From: a filamentous cyanobacterium CCT1
Lineage (GTDB): Bacteria > Cyanobacteriota > Cyanobacteriia > Phormidesmidales > Phormidesmidaceae
NCBI GenBank assembly: GCA_003017855.1
Contig: PYER01000005.1
Span: 1 to 64,000, forward strand
DNA: 64,000 bases
Direction: 5' to 3'
Shown here: positions 35,901 to 42,750 of the stretch, piece after piece
Layout of the letters: each line of letters begins with the position of its first letter
Position numbering within the stretch: the stretch's first letter is position 1
The notes under the pieces: generated by a model
Database searches by the model: none
What the model was told of the DNA's origin: nothing
Seen by the model: only the letters and a program-made list of their open reading frames with translations
Made by a program: the position numbers and the translations under genes

Positions 35901-36504
35901 CCATCCCCAGGGCGAGCAGTTTGCCACCGCCAGCAACGACGGCAAACTCAGGCTCTGGAGCCCCACGGGCGAGTTACTGCACAGCCTCGATCACGGGGCG
36001 GCGGTGTGGCGGGTCGCCTACAGCCCTGACAGCCGCTGGATTGCCACCGGCAGCGGCGACAATACCGCTCGGCTGTGGCGACCCGACGGTACCCTGGTGG
36101 CCACGTTAACGGGTCATCGGGCGGCGGTGTGGGGGGTCGCCTTTAGCCCCGACAGTGGCCTGCTGGCCACCGCCAGCATCGACGAGACGGTCAAACTTTG
36201 GAGCCTCGACTGTCCTTCTGGTCAGCTGTGCCCGCCTAGAGCGATATCTCAGCCGATCCCGGCTCTGCTCAATACCCTAAACCAGCACAATTCTGGAGTG
36301 CGCAGCGTTGTCTTCAATCGCGAGGGCACCGTGCTGGCCTCAGTGGGAGACGATGAAACCGTAGTGCTCTGGAACACAGAGTCAATCTTGAGCCTTGATC
36401 CCCTGGCCTATGGCTGCGCCTGGGTGAGCGATTATCTGCGCACTAACAGCGGGGTTGCAGAGCGCGATCGCCGCCTCTGCCAGGGGCTTAAATCCAAGCC
36501 CTAA
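32959..36504 (+). CDS. AAA-like (AAA_35) ATPase with transmembrane segment and 14 WD40 repeats
   Basis: 1181 residues, GTG start sharing one base with the upstream stop (TAGTG). Order: AAA_35 NTPase with Walker A NARQMGKSS (about 48-56) and Walker B LVVFIDEIDSIL (about 135-146); GGQPFLTQKLCHL helical part; a coiled coil (RVEADRVVEVEARLAAEHQR); one hydrophobic helix at about 462-482 (LLLGAVTIALVAATSLGLVA); then WD40 repeats from about 553 to 1143. I count 14 blade ends (IHLWQSDG to VVLWNTES), enough for two seven-bladed propellers. No caspase, TIR or nuclease domain is seen. It probably senses a ligand with the propellers and signals through nucleotide-driven assembly. Confidence 0.9.
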   Translation: MLTQPLKSPYQVGGSLPPTALTYVQRRADAMLQQQLLEGQFCYVFNARQMGKSSLRVHTMAALSQLGVHSAAIDLTAIGSQQITVDQWYAAIAASLVRGLALPIALGQWWRDQAHLPPVARLGELIDQVVLPSLAAPLVVFIDEIDSILGLAFSTDDFFALIRTCYNRRADNPAYRRLTFALFGVATPGALVVDKACTPFNIGQAIALEGFTLAEAQPLVTALKPWFSDPQPVLERVLYWTGGQPFLTQKLCHLIVSTATSSLDQAAAAWVDDLVQHYIIEDWELHDEPEHLKTIRDRLWHQPHRLGQRLGLYQQVLDQGAVASDSSLDLSELLLLGLIERRGGYLQVKNPIYRAVFSPAWVRQQLNDLRPYAASLNAWVASGYTDESRLLRGQALQETLTWAEHQRLGPLDYRFLAASQALDQREALARVEADRVVEVEARLAAEHQRRLEQQRHLDRQRLLLGAVTIALVAATSLGLVARRQYRQATQNEAAAIVRSAEALHSSQQSFEALLEAIRGQQRLRQLPGNNPSLQTQADAILERIVLSIHQKNRLTGHRAAVLATSFNPNPDYAGQLATAGVDANIHLWQSDGRLIATLTGHQATIRALEYSPDGRYLATAGDDGTIRLWTATGEPERTIATSMASIWGLAFSPDSQMLLAGGNGAQAELFNLQGDSVGRFQHPGEVTGLRAVAYSPTGNAIALGGNNATISLWQPDGKYLHTLSDHSAPVHALAFSPGGDRLASGSIDKTVRLWNHNGTLLKTLVHHQAPVKGIAFSPDGQEFVTASWDKTLARWSASGTLLTTLEGHSAAVWGVAYSSDGATIASAGADNQVLLWQAQNPFHQKLKGLNNLALGAVFSPNGQTLATAGSDQYITLLSTELATTDRLEAHRAGVSNLAPHPTQPWLTSTSEDKTINIWDFEGGLLQTIAGHGAALLGVAWHPDGQSLVAASVTGQIYQRRVNGALIASWAGAPAPIWDIDYHPQGEQFATASNDGKLRLWSPTGELLHSLDHGAAVWRVAYSPDSRWIATGSGDNTARLWRPDGTLVATLTGHRAAVWGVAFSPDSGLLATASIDETVKLWSLDCPSGQLCPPRAISQPIPALLNTLNQHNSGVRSVVFNREGTVLASVGDDETVVLWNTESILSLDPLAYGCAWVSDYLRTNSGVAERDRRLCQGLKSKP

Positions 36505-36509
36505 ACGTT

Positions 36510-36547
36510 GTGAGGATGCCAGTAGACCAAGCTACCAGCATCCTCAC
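36510..36547. terminator. Bidirectional terminator-like hairpin
   Basis: GTGAGGATGC (36510-36519) and GCATCCTCAC (36538-36547) are exact inverse repeats with an 18-nt loop that can itself pair (GTAG/CTAC). It lies between the convergent WD40 and psaK genes. There is no strong T run, so it may stop or protect transcripts on both strands. Confidence 0.6.
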
Positions 36548-36576
36548 GCTGACTATTCTGACGCTAGCGATCGACT

Positions 36577-36852
36577 CTAGAGCACACCCAGATTGGCCAG
36601 GCCCAAAATGGCTCCAGCCCCGAGCAGATGACCAAAGCTGGTGGTGCCCAGCAGCGCAGGTAGCCCCATGCCGCCAAAAAATTCAGGGGAGGGCAGCGAC
36701 GGCTTCGCATCGGGAATTTGAATGGTGAACCGACCAATGGCGATCGCCAAAATATTGCAGACAATCATCACAGCGGCCACCTTAGGGCTCCAGGCCGCCG
36801 TGTGGGGAACCGTGGCTAAAAGAGGTAGAAATGCCAATGTACCAGCCTCCAT
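36577..36852 (-). CDS. psaK: Photosystem I subunit PsaK
   Basis: 91 residues, two membrane helices. The family pattern is clear: PHTAAWSPKVAAVMIVCNILAI (first helix), GRFTIQIPDAKPSLP (stromal loop) and GGMGLPALLGTTSFGHLLGAGAI (second helix). PsaK sits at the periphery of photosystem I next to PsaA, binds chlorophyll and helps couple antennae during state transitions. Cyanobacteria often have a constitutive and a high-light copy; which this is cannot be told. It is divergent from the small membrane protein gene at 36997. Confidence 0.95.
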   Translation of the reverse strand: MEAGTLAFLPLLATVPHTAAWSPKVAAVMIVCNILAIAIGRFTIQIPDAKPSLPSPEFFGGMGLPALLGTTSFGHLLGAGAILGLANLGVL

Positions 36853-36996
36853 AAAATGCAGTGGGTCGGCAAGTCACTTGCCTAGGCCTACTTTTCCATG
36901 GCGCCAGGAAATTCTGTCGGCTGCCGTTGCAAGACTTTACAATTAGTAGAGCAAGGCCTGAGCTGGCCGTTAACTCATAAGGTAAAGCTACCTGAT

Positions 36997-37422
36997 ATGG
37001 AACGAGGACTTCTCTGGCTGCCCCTGCTGGCGGTGTTTATCGGCTTGGCCTGGGCCGGCTGGCACGAGTACCAAAAGGTGCAGGCCTACGAAGCCTGGGC
37101 AGCCGAGTTCGATCGCAGCAAGTACGACATTAAGGCCATGCTGGGTCAGCGGGGCGATGATCTGACCTGGGGCCGCCCGACCCGCCAGGGGCCTATCGAC
37201 CTCACCACGCTGTCGCTCCAGGCCATCACCGACCTGCGGCTGGAGATCAACGGCCAGCCCGTGGTCGACGGGGCTCAGCCCGCCAAAGGGAGCGTTGAGC
37301 TGGCTTTGGCGACAGCCAGCGGTGAAACCTACCGAATTCCCTTTACCGACAGCGATTTGGCACTGCGCTGGGAAAAAGCGTTGCATCAATCGCTGCAGGC
37401 GCTAAAATCGGCATCAGCCTAA
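36997..37422 (+). CDS. Hypothetical protein with N-terminal membrane anchor
   Basis: 141 residues from the ATG at 36997, where ERGLLWLPLLAVFIGLAWAGW gives an immediate membrane helix; the frame is open to 36898 but without coding character. The rest is soluble and contains KYDIKAMLGQRGDDLTWG, QAITDLRLEINGQPV and a final amphipathic helix ALRWEKALHQSLQAL. No family recognised. It lies 114 bp before ftsQ on the same strand. Confidence 0.75.
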   Translation: MERGLLWLPLLAVFIGLAWAGWHEYQKVQAYEAWAAEFDRSKYDIKAMLGQRGDDLTWGRPTRQGPIDLTTLSLQAITDLRLEINGQPVVDGAQPAKGSVELALATASGETYRIPFTDSDLALRWEKALHQSLQALKSASA

Positions 37423-37536
37423 AGGCGGTCGGGGTTCGAGGGCAAAATACGCGAGTATAGGCCCCTTACTTATCCCCTGATCCCGCGTTTTGTGGCAGCT
37501 CCGATCGCCGGGCTCTGCTAAGCCCTTCCCCATGCC

Positions 37537-38379
37537 ATGACCCGCGTTTCTCCCCTTTCCCGCGACGAACTCAAGAGCCGCCGCCAGAGCCTCAGGCGAC
37601 GGCGGCGCATTTCTATCAGCCAGGCGCTGTGGCGGTTTTGGGCCCTCTCGGGGCTGACGGCCGCCATTTTTTGGGGTGCTACCCGTCCGGTGTGGCTGAT
37701 CCACAACCCGGCTCAGATCAATGTCAGCGGCAACCATCTGCTCAGCGATGAGGCGGTACAAAACCTGGTGCCGCTTCAGTATCCCCAGGCCCTGATGAAG
37801 GTTGAGCCAGAGCTATTGGCCCGCCAGCTGCGCGATCGCGGCCCCATTGTCAGGGCCGAAGTCACTCGGCAGCTGCTGCCGCCCCGCCTCAACGTCCGAG
37901 TCGAAGAGCGGGTGCCGGTGGCGGTGGTGCTGCCCGTCGGCAACGGCGATCGCAGCGCCGACAATCAGTACCTCCAGGCCGGGCTTCTCGATGCCCACGG
38001 GGCCTGGATGCCCCTCTCCAGCTTTGGCCTTGGCAGCGCCTCACCGCAGTTGCCCACCCTTCAGTTGCGCGGGATTCAGCCCCAGTACCAGCGCTACTGG
38101 CCCCAAATCTACGAAACTATTGTGAGCAGCCCGGTCGCCGTTACCGAGATCGACTGGCACGACCCTAACAACCTGGTGCTAGAAACCGCCCTTGGTACGG
38201 TCTATCTCGGCCCCTACAGCCCAGAGCTAGAGCAGCAGCTGGCCACCCTCGATCGCATGCGCAACCTGCCCAACCAGCTCACCGATACCGAAGTCGCCCG
38301 CATCGATCTGAGCAACCCCGACGCGCCCTCCATAGCCGTAGTTGATACCAAGGCCCCATCGACAGAACCCACCCCCTGA
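37537..38379 (+). CDS. ftsQ: Cell division protein FtsQ/DivIB
   Basis: 280 residues. A very basic cytoplasmic start (SRRQSLRRRRRISISQ), one membrane helix (about 30-50), a POTRA domain (INVSGNHLLSDEAVQNLVPL... VRAEVTRQLLPPRLNVRVEER) and the FtsQ beta domain (VTEIDWHDPNNLVLETALG, RMRNLPNQL) follow in the normal order. FtsQ links the early Z-ring to septal peptidoglycan synthases in the periplasm. It precedes ftsZ, as in many cyanobacteria, with a hairpin-rich 273-bp gap. Confidence 0.93.
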   Translation: MTRVSPLSRDELKSRRQSLRRRRRISISQALWRFWALSGLTAAIFWGATRPVWLIHNPAQINVSGNHLLSDEAVQNLVPLQYPQALMKVEPELLARQLRDRGPIVRAEVTRQLLPPRLNVRVEERVPVAVVLPVGNGDRSADNQYLQAGLLDAHGAWMPLSSFGLGSASPQLPTLQLRGIQPQYQRYWPQIYETIVSSPVAVTEIDWHDPNNLVLETALGTVYLGPYSPELEQQLATLDRMRNLPNQLTDTEVARIDLSNPDAPSIAVVDTKAPSTEPTP

Positions 38380-38425
38380 CCCTCAGCTGCTGAGGGTGTT
38401 GGCCTGATGAAAATCGGCCCTCAGC
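38379..38425 (+). promoter_or_regulatory. Alternative hairpins in the ftsQ-ftsZ gap
   Basis: ACCCTCAGC (38379-38387) and GCTGAGGGT (38389-38397) form a perfect palindrome around one T. GCTGAGGG (38389-38396) can instead pair with CCCTCAGC (38418-38425). The two structures exclude each other. They begin at the ftsQ stop codon and could end, protect or attenuate the transcript before ftsZ. Confidence 0.55.
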
Positions 38426-38652
38426 CCTACGCTGCATCGATCAAAATTGTTTTGGCTCAAAATTGACTCAACATATTTTTGCAGGGGCGTTTATTTTTGG
38501 GGTTTCAGTGGTTAAATCAGTAGTTTAAGACTTGCCAAGGCGATTTGGTTTTTTCCAGCGAAGTACTCTATAGTTGTCTAGAATCAGCCGGGGCTTAGAT
38601 TTCAGGACTTAGGTGCTATCTTCGGTTATCTAGTACGGGTAATTAATATATA

Positions 38653-40002
38653 TTGTCTACGGCCTTAACTTCTATGCTCCCCGACGACCCCCACGGCAAT
38701 GGTGCTGGCCACAGCGGCGCTGACTACGAGGCTTATTTGTCTCACCAGGCAGAATCTGTCCCCTCCGATCCGCGCTCGTCGGCTGATGCTGTGACCGCTT
38801 TCGCTAGCCCGTCTAACCCGTTTAGCCACGGCGAGCGTAACTCCAGTCAACCCCACAATGCCAGAGCTATGCCCGGAGAAACGTACACCAACAACACGGC
38901 TTTGCCCAGTAGCGTCGCCCGCATTAAGGTGATTGGGGTCGGCGGCGGCGGCTGCAACGCCGTCAACCGCATGATTAGCAGTGGCCTGGCCGGCATTGAG
39001 TTTTGGTCGGTTAATACCGACGCCCAGGCCCTCGATACCAACACCATGACCAACAGCCTGCACATTGGTCAGAAGCTGACCCGCGGGCTAGGCGCAGGGG
39101 GCAACCCGGCCATTGGCCAAAAAGCCGCCGAGGAGTCGCGCGAAGAAATTGCCGCCGCCCTGGAAGAGTCCGATCTGGTGTTTATTACGGCCGGCATGGG
39201 TGGCGGTACCGGCACGGGTGCCGCCCCCATCGTGGCTGAAGTGGCTAAGGAAGTGGGAGCGTTGACCGTTGGTGTCGTCACCCGCCCCTTTACCTTTGAG
39301 GGGCGTCGCCGCATGAATCAGGCCGATGAGGGCATCGCTGCACTGCAGGGCCGGGTCGATACGCTCATTATCATCCCCAACGATAAGCTGCTGTCGGTGA
39401 TCTCCGAGCAAACTCCGGTGCAGGAGGCGTTTCGCACCGCTGACGACATTCTGCGCCAAGGGGTGCAGGGCATCTCTGACATTATTACGATCCCCGGTTT
39501 GGTCAACGTCGACTTTGCCGATGTGCGGGCCATTATGGCCGATGCGGGCACGGCCCTGATGGGGATTGGCATGGGGTCGGGCAAGTCACGGGCGCGAGAA
39601 GCGGCGATCGCGGCGATCTCCTCCCCGCTGCTAGAGTCCTCCATCGACGGGGCTTCCGGGGCCGTGTTCAACGTGACCGGTGGCTCCGATCTCACCCTTC
39701 ACGAAGTTAATGCAGCCGCCGAGATCATTTACGAAGGGGTTGACCCCAACGCCAACATCATCTTTGGTGCCGTGATCGACGAGCGCATGCAGGGCGAGGT
39801 GTGCATCACCGTGATTGCTACCGGCTTTAACAATCGGGCTGGCGCACAGCCCGAGCTCGACGTGGCTCGGGTTACCCCCTTCAAGCGCACGCTGTCGGCC
39901 CCGCCGATTACCCCTCCGGCCAGCAGCGGCTCCAGCGGTCTGGGGGCAGGGCTAGATATCCCTGAGTTTTTACAGCGGCGACGCCCTAACAACAACCGCT
40001 AG
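38653..40002 (+). CDS. ftsZ: Cell division GTPase FtsZ
   Basis: 449 residues from a TTG at 38653; the ATG at 38674 ([10 protein letters not shown]) is also possible and neither has a clear ribosome site. An N-terminal extension of about 90 residues precedes the core, as is usual in filamentous cyanobacteria. Tubulin-like motifs: [27 protein letters not shown] (tubulin signature), NTDAQAL, and the T7 loop [11 protein letters not shown]. The C-terminal linker is short and ends with the conserved partner-binding tail [11 protein letters not shown]. It polymerises into the Z-ring. A TAG stop shares bases with a GTG just before thiD. Confidence 0.97.
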   Translation: MSTALTSMLPDDPHGNGAGHSGADYEAYLSHQAESVPSDPRSSADAVTAFASPSNPFSHGERNSSQPHNARAMPGETYTNNTALPSSVARIKVIGVGGGGCNAVNRMISSGLAGIEFWSVNTDAQALDTNTMTNSLHIGQKLTRGLGAGGNPAIGQKAAEESREEIAAALEESDLVFITAGMGGGTGTGAAPIVAEVAKEVGALTVGVVTRPFTFEGRRRMNQADEGIAALQGRVDTLIIIPNDKLLSVISEQTPVQEAFRTADDILRQGVQGISDIITIPGLVNVDFADVRAIMADAGTALMGIGMGSGKSRAREAAIAAISSPLLESSIDGASGAVFNVTGGSDLTLHEVNAAAEIIYEGVDPNANIIFGAVIDERMQGEVCITVIATGFNNRAGAQPELDVARVTPFKRTLSAPPITPPASSGSSGLGAGLDIPEFLQRRRPNNNR

Positions 40003-40004
40003 TG

Positions 40005-40826
40005 ATGTCTACGCCGCCTCCCTGGCCTGCGGCCCTCACCATCGCTGGCTCTGACAGCGGCGGTGGGGCTGGCATTCAGGCTGACTTGCGCACCTTCGCC
40101 TTTCACCTGGTCCACGGCACCAGCGCCCTCACCTGCATCACCGCCCAGAACACATTGGGGGTAACGCGGGTCGATGCGCTGCCGCCCGAGGCCGTCATCG
40201 CTCAAATTGAGGCCGTTACTGCCGACATTGCGGTACAGGCCATCAAAACCGGCATGCTGCTCAACCAGGGCATTATTCAGGTAGTGGCCCAAGCTCTAGA
40301 CGCGCTGCCTCAAACCATTCCTGTGGTTGTCGATCCGGTCATGGTGTCGCGCACCGGGGCCCAGCTGATTGACGATGACGCGATCGCCACTCTCACCCGT
40401 CATCTCATTCCCCAAGCCCACGTGCTCACGCCTAATCGCTATGAGGCTCAGCTACTCAGCGGCTTAGAGATTTCAACGCTGGCGGACATGGAAGCCGCCG
40501 CCCGTCACATTCACCAGCTTGGTCCCCAGGCGGTGCTGGTCAAGGGAGGAGGCATGGCCGCTCAGCTTCGCAGCACCGATGTTTGGTTTGACGGGCATGA
40601 GGTGGTGGTTCTAGCCACAGACGTGGTCGATACTACCCATACCCACGGTACGGGCTGTACACTGTCGGCGGCGATCGCCGCTAACCTGGCTTTGGGCAAA
40701 GCTCCCCTGACCGCCGTTAAAGAAGCCAAAGACTATGTTACCAGCGCCCTCAACCACGCGCTGGCGATCGGCCAAGGTCAGGGCCCCGTCGGTCACTTCT
40801 TCCCGCTGCTGACCGACCACCCGTAG
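40005..40826 (+). CDS. thiD: Hydroxymethylpyrimidine/phosphomethylpyrimidine kinase
   Basis: 273 residues from the ATG at 40005, two bases after the ftsZ stop. It phosphorylates HMP and then HMP-P for thiamine synthesis. Ribokinase-fold motifs: ALTIAGSDSGGGAGIQAD, VVVDPVMVSRTGAQL, LTPNRYEAQLLSG, VLVKGGG and the anion-hole DTTHTHGTGCTLSAAIAA with the catalytic Asp position filled by Thr-Gly-Cys context. No THI-box riboswitch is visible, and the tight spacing suggests read-through from ftsZ. Confidence 0.94.
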   Translation: MSTPPPWPAALTIAGSDSGGGAGIQADLRTFAFHLVHGTSALTCITAQNTLGVTRVDALPPEAVIAQIEAVTADIAVQAIKTGMLLNQGIIQVVAQALDALPQTIPVVVDPVMVSRTGAQLIDDDAIATLTRHLIPQAHVLTPNRYEAQLLSGLEISTLADMEAAARHIHQLGPQAVLVKGGGMAAQLRSTDVWFDGHEVVVLATDVVDTTHTHGTGCTLSAAIAANLALGKAPLTAVKEAKDYVTSALNHALAIGQGQGPVGHFFPLLTDHP

Positions 40827-40873
40827 GGTGCATAACGCTAAGGCGAGGCTCCGCCAACGCGTAGCAATGCACC
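40827..40873. repeat. Palindromic intergenic repeat
   Basis: GGTGCAT (40827-40833) pairs with ATGCACC (40867-40873); inside lie GCTA/TAGC and the near-palindrome GGCGAGGCTCCGCC. This nested form resembles common cyanobacterial intergenic repeats. It separates the convergent thiD gene and the gene ending at 40905 and may end both transcripts. Confidence 0.65.
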
Positions 40874-40904
40874 TCAACGAATCTGCCCATAAACCATCCC
40901 ACCA

Positions 40905-41435
40905 TCACGCAGTCGGCGGCTGTGGCCAGACCGAGTCCCAGTCAGGGCAGTGGCGTTCTTCGTCTGGGCCAAAGGGGTGCATGGCGCACACCAGGGTGTT
41001 GCCGCCGTAGGTCTGACCGCAGAAGTTGCGGCAGCCCACGCAGGCCGGATAGTTTTGCAGCAGCGGCTCTACGGTGCTGTTGATCGGGCTTGAGACTTCC
41101 TCAAACCACTGGTCGATGCCCGATAGGCCGGTCACCAGCGGCCCCAAAATGTCGTCAAGCTGATCGACAACATCATTGACCTGCGTATTGAGCGTCGATC
41201 GCCAGGGCGCTACCACGTGGTTTAGCTCATCCACGATGCGATCGATCTCCGGGTCGATCGCCTCCTGCACCTGCTCTGCCCACTGATCGGTCGTCTGTAT
41301 CAGGGCATCTGAGGCGTGGACCAGCTGCTCAGTAAAGTCATCCAGCCAGCGCTCGGTGTCTTCACTCAGCTGTTGGGTAAAATCCTGTACGGCAGTGCCA
41401 AAGGCATTAAAAAATTGCTTCGACCAGTCATCCAT
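40905..41435 (-). CDS. Protein with helical body and Cys-rich C-terminus, unknown function
   Basis: 176 residues from the ATG at 41435 (MDDWSKQFFNAFG). The first ~125 residues are predicted amphipathic helices rich in Asp, Glu, Gln and Trp (WLDDFTEQLVHASDALIQ), apolipoprotein- or phasin-like. The last ~50 residues hold a Cys-rich motif, CVGCRNFCGQ, followed by VCAMHPFGPDEERHC, likely a metal or Fe-S site. Its start lies 5 bp after the stop of the phasin-like gene, so the two are one operon. No named family. Confidence 0.75.
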   Translation of the reverse strand: MDDWSKQFFNAFGTAVQDFTQQLSEDTERWLDDFTEQLVHASDALIQTTDQWAEQVQEAIDPEIDRIVDELNHVVAPWRSTLNTQVNDVVDQLDDILGPLVTGLSGIDQWFEEVSSPINSTVEPLLQNYPACVGCRNFCGQTYGGNTLVCAMHPFGPDEERHCPDWDSVWPQPPTA

Positions 41436-41439
41436 AGGG

Positions 41440-41814
41440 CTAGTTACTCGACTTACGCTTGAGGTTTTCCAGTTCTTGGCGCAGAGCCGCCACCTGGCTG
41501 CGTAGCGCCTCGGTTTGGGGGTCGACAGCGCCAGGCGTGTCATCATCTAAAATTTCGATGGGTCGCGGCTGCGGCAGATTGTCTGTAGCGTTAGGGCTGC
41601 TAGCTGCCGTATTCTGGGCCCGGTTGACCATATCATTCACGAGGCGCTGAGCCTCTTCGGCGGTAATTTCACCGCGGGCTACCAGCTCATTCACCAGGGT
41701 TTGCGATTGCTCTCGCAAGTCTTTGAAGGTATCGCCCGCCTTTTCTCCAGCGTAGGAGGCTACCCCAACCCCCAAATAAAACGCTTTTTTAACGACGTCT
41801 CCGAAACCAGCCAT
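41440..41814 (-). CDS. Phasin-like small protein
   Basis: 124 residues. The start MAGFGDVVKKAFYLGVGVASYAGEK and the segment LVARGEITAEEAQRLVNDMV match the phasin/PhaI-like family that coats polyhydroxyalkanoate granules or is of unknown use in cyanobacteria lacking PHA. The C-terminus is a coiled coil (QVAALRQELENLKRK). It is followed closely by the Cys-rich gene and starts 150 bp from the 3' end of the SRP RNA gene on the same strand. Confidence 0.8.
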   Translation of the reverse strand: MAGFGDVVKKAFYLGVGVASYAGEKAGDTFKDLREQSQTLVNELVARGEITAEEAQRLVNDMVNRAQNTAASSPNATDNLPQPRPIEILDDDTPGAVDPQTEALRSQVAALRQELENLKRKSSN

Positions 41815-41966
41815 AGCCAGCGGTCTCCTTTTCGCGCTGCAACTGACCTAGCGTATCGGCAGCAGAGCCAGGTTCCCAGGAGCAATGCCGCCCCTATCAT
41901 GGGTGAAACCCGTCGCCATCTCCCGACTAACCTGGGGAGAAGACGCCAAGCGGCCAAAACGCAAAA

Positions 41967-42061
41967 GACCCGGAGTCCACGCCTGTCACAAGCATCCCGT
42001 AATGCTGCTACCTTCCGGTCCTGACATGATTTGGGCGTTGCGACCGCATGGGTCCGAGTCC
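41967..42061 (-). ncRNA. ffs: Signal recognition particle RNA, small bacterial (4.5S) type
   Basis: On the minus strand the conserved SRP tetraloop domain reads GTCAGGACCGGAAGGTAGCA (plus coordinates about 42006-42025), with the GGAA tetraloop and the A-rich internal loop. The flanks GGACTCGGACC (5') and GACTCCGGGTC (3') pair to close the long hairpin, giving about 95 nt. A T run (41963-41966) follows the 3' end, and a TATAGT -10 box lies 6 bases before the 5' end. It forms the SRP with Ffh for membrane targeting. Ends are approximate to a few bases. Confidence 0.95.
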
Positions 42062-42066
42062 TCTTT

Positions 42067-42096
42067 ACTATAACACTCCCCTTCATGACCAACCAA
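42067..42096 (-). promoter_or_regulatory. Probable ffs promoter
   Basis: On the minus strand TATAGT (42072-42067) stands 6 bases before the SRP RNA 5' end, with TTGGTT (42096-42091) 18 bases further upstream as a candidate -35. The -35 lies inside the first codons of the divergent HD gene. Confidence 0.5.
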
Positions 42097-42696
42097 CGGC
42101 TTCAGCAACAAATCGCCTTTGTCGTCGAAATTGATCGCCTCAAGCAGGTCTGGCGCCAAACCCAGCTCATGGATGCCTCGCGCCGCGAAAATAGCGCTGA
42201 GCACTCCTGGCACCTGGCCATGATGGTAATGGTGCTGGCTGAATACGCCCCGCCCGAGGTAGATCTGCAGCGCGCCATGCACCAGGTGTTGATCCACGAC
42301 TTGGTGGAAATTGACGCTGGCGATACCTTTTGTTACGACATCGCTGGCCACGACGACAAAGCCGATCGCGAGCAGCGGGCCGCCGATCGCATTTTTGGAC
42401 TGCTGCCCACCGCTGAGGGCGATGTACAGGGCGAGTCATGCGGCTACCTGCGTCAGCTCTGGGATGAGTTTGAGGCTCAGGCTACCCCCACCGCCCGCTT
42501 TGCCACCGCCCTCGATCGCTTTCAGCCCTTGCTGCACAACTGGCAGACCGGCGGCGGCACCTGGAAGCAGCACGGCATTTGCCGCACTCAGGTGATGCAG
42601 CGAATGGCCCCAGTGGAAACGGGTGCCCCAGAGCTGTGGCCCTTTGTGCTACAGGTGATTGAAGACTGCGTAACTGCCGGTTATTTGCAGCCCTGA
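42085..42696 (+). CDS. HD-domain protein, YfbR/HDDC2-like phosphohydrolase
   Basis: 203 residues from the ATG at 42085; a longer frame from 42031 would run through the SRP RNA and is rejected. HD metal motif: H in AEHSWHLAMM (about residue 37), HD in VLIHDLVEIDAGD (about 75) and a distal Asp in TALDRFQPLL. This pattern is that of 5'-deoxynucleotidases of the YfbR/HDDC2 group. It is divergent from ffs with 23 bp between. Substrate by family only. Confidence 0.88.
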   Translation: MTNQRLQQQIAFVVEIDRLKQVWRQTQLMDASRRENSAEHSWHLAMMVMVLAEYAPPEVDLQRAMHQVLIHDLVEIDAGDTFCYDIAGHDDKADREQRAADRIFGLLPTAEGDVQGESCGYLRQLWDEFEAQATPTARFATALDRFQPLLHNWQTGGGTWKQHGICRTQVMQRMAPVETGAPELWPFVLQVIEDCVTAGYLQP

Positions 42697-42750
42697 AACA
42701 GGGGTGGATTCAACCCACGAGTGCAGGTTTAGGGTGTGTGCGCCCAGGTG

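Noticed and set aside
34618-36390. Regular repetition that might suggest a CRISPR-like or satellite array
   Set aside because: The period is about 120 bp, in frame, and encodes WD40 blades; there are no identical direct repeats with spacers.
31600-36504. Possible full STAND defence system with a nuclease, TIR or caspase effector
   Set aside because: No such effector domain is visible in either ATPase or in the adjacent genes, so only a STAND-like pair is claimed.
39990-40010. thiD start at the GTG at 40002
   Set aside because: The GTG shares bases with the ftsZ stop, and the ATG three bases later gives the normal N-terminus.
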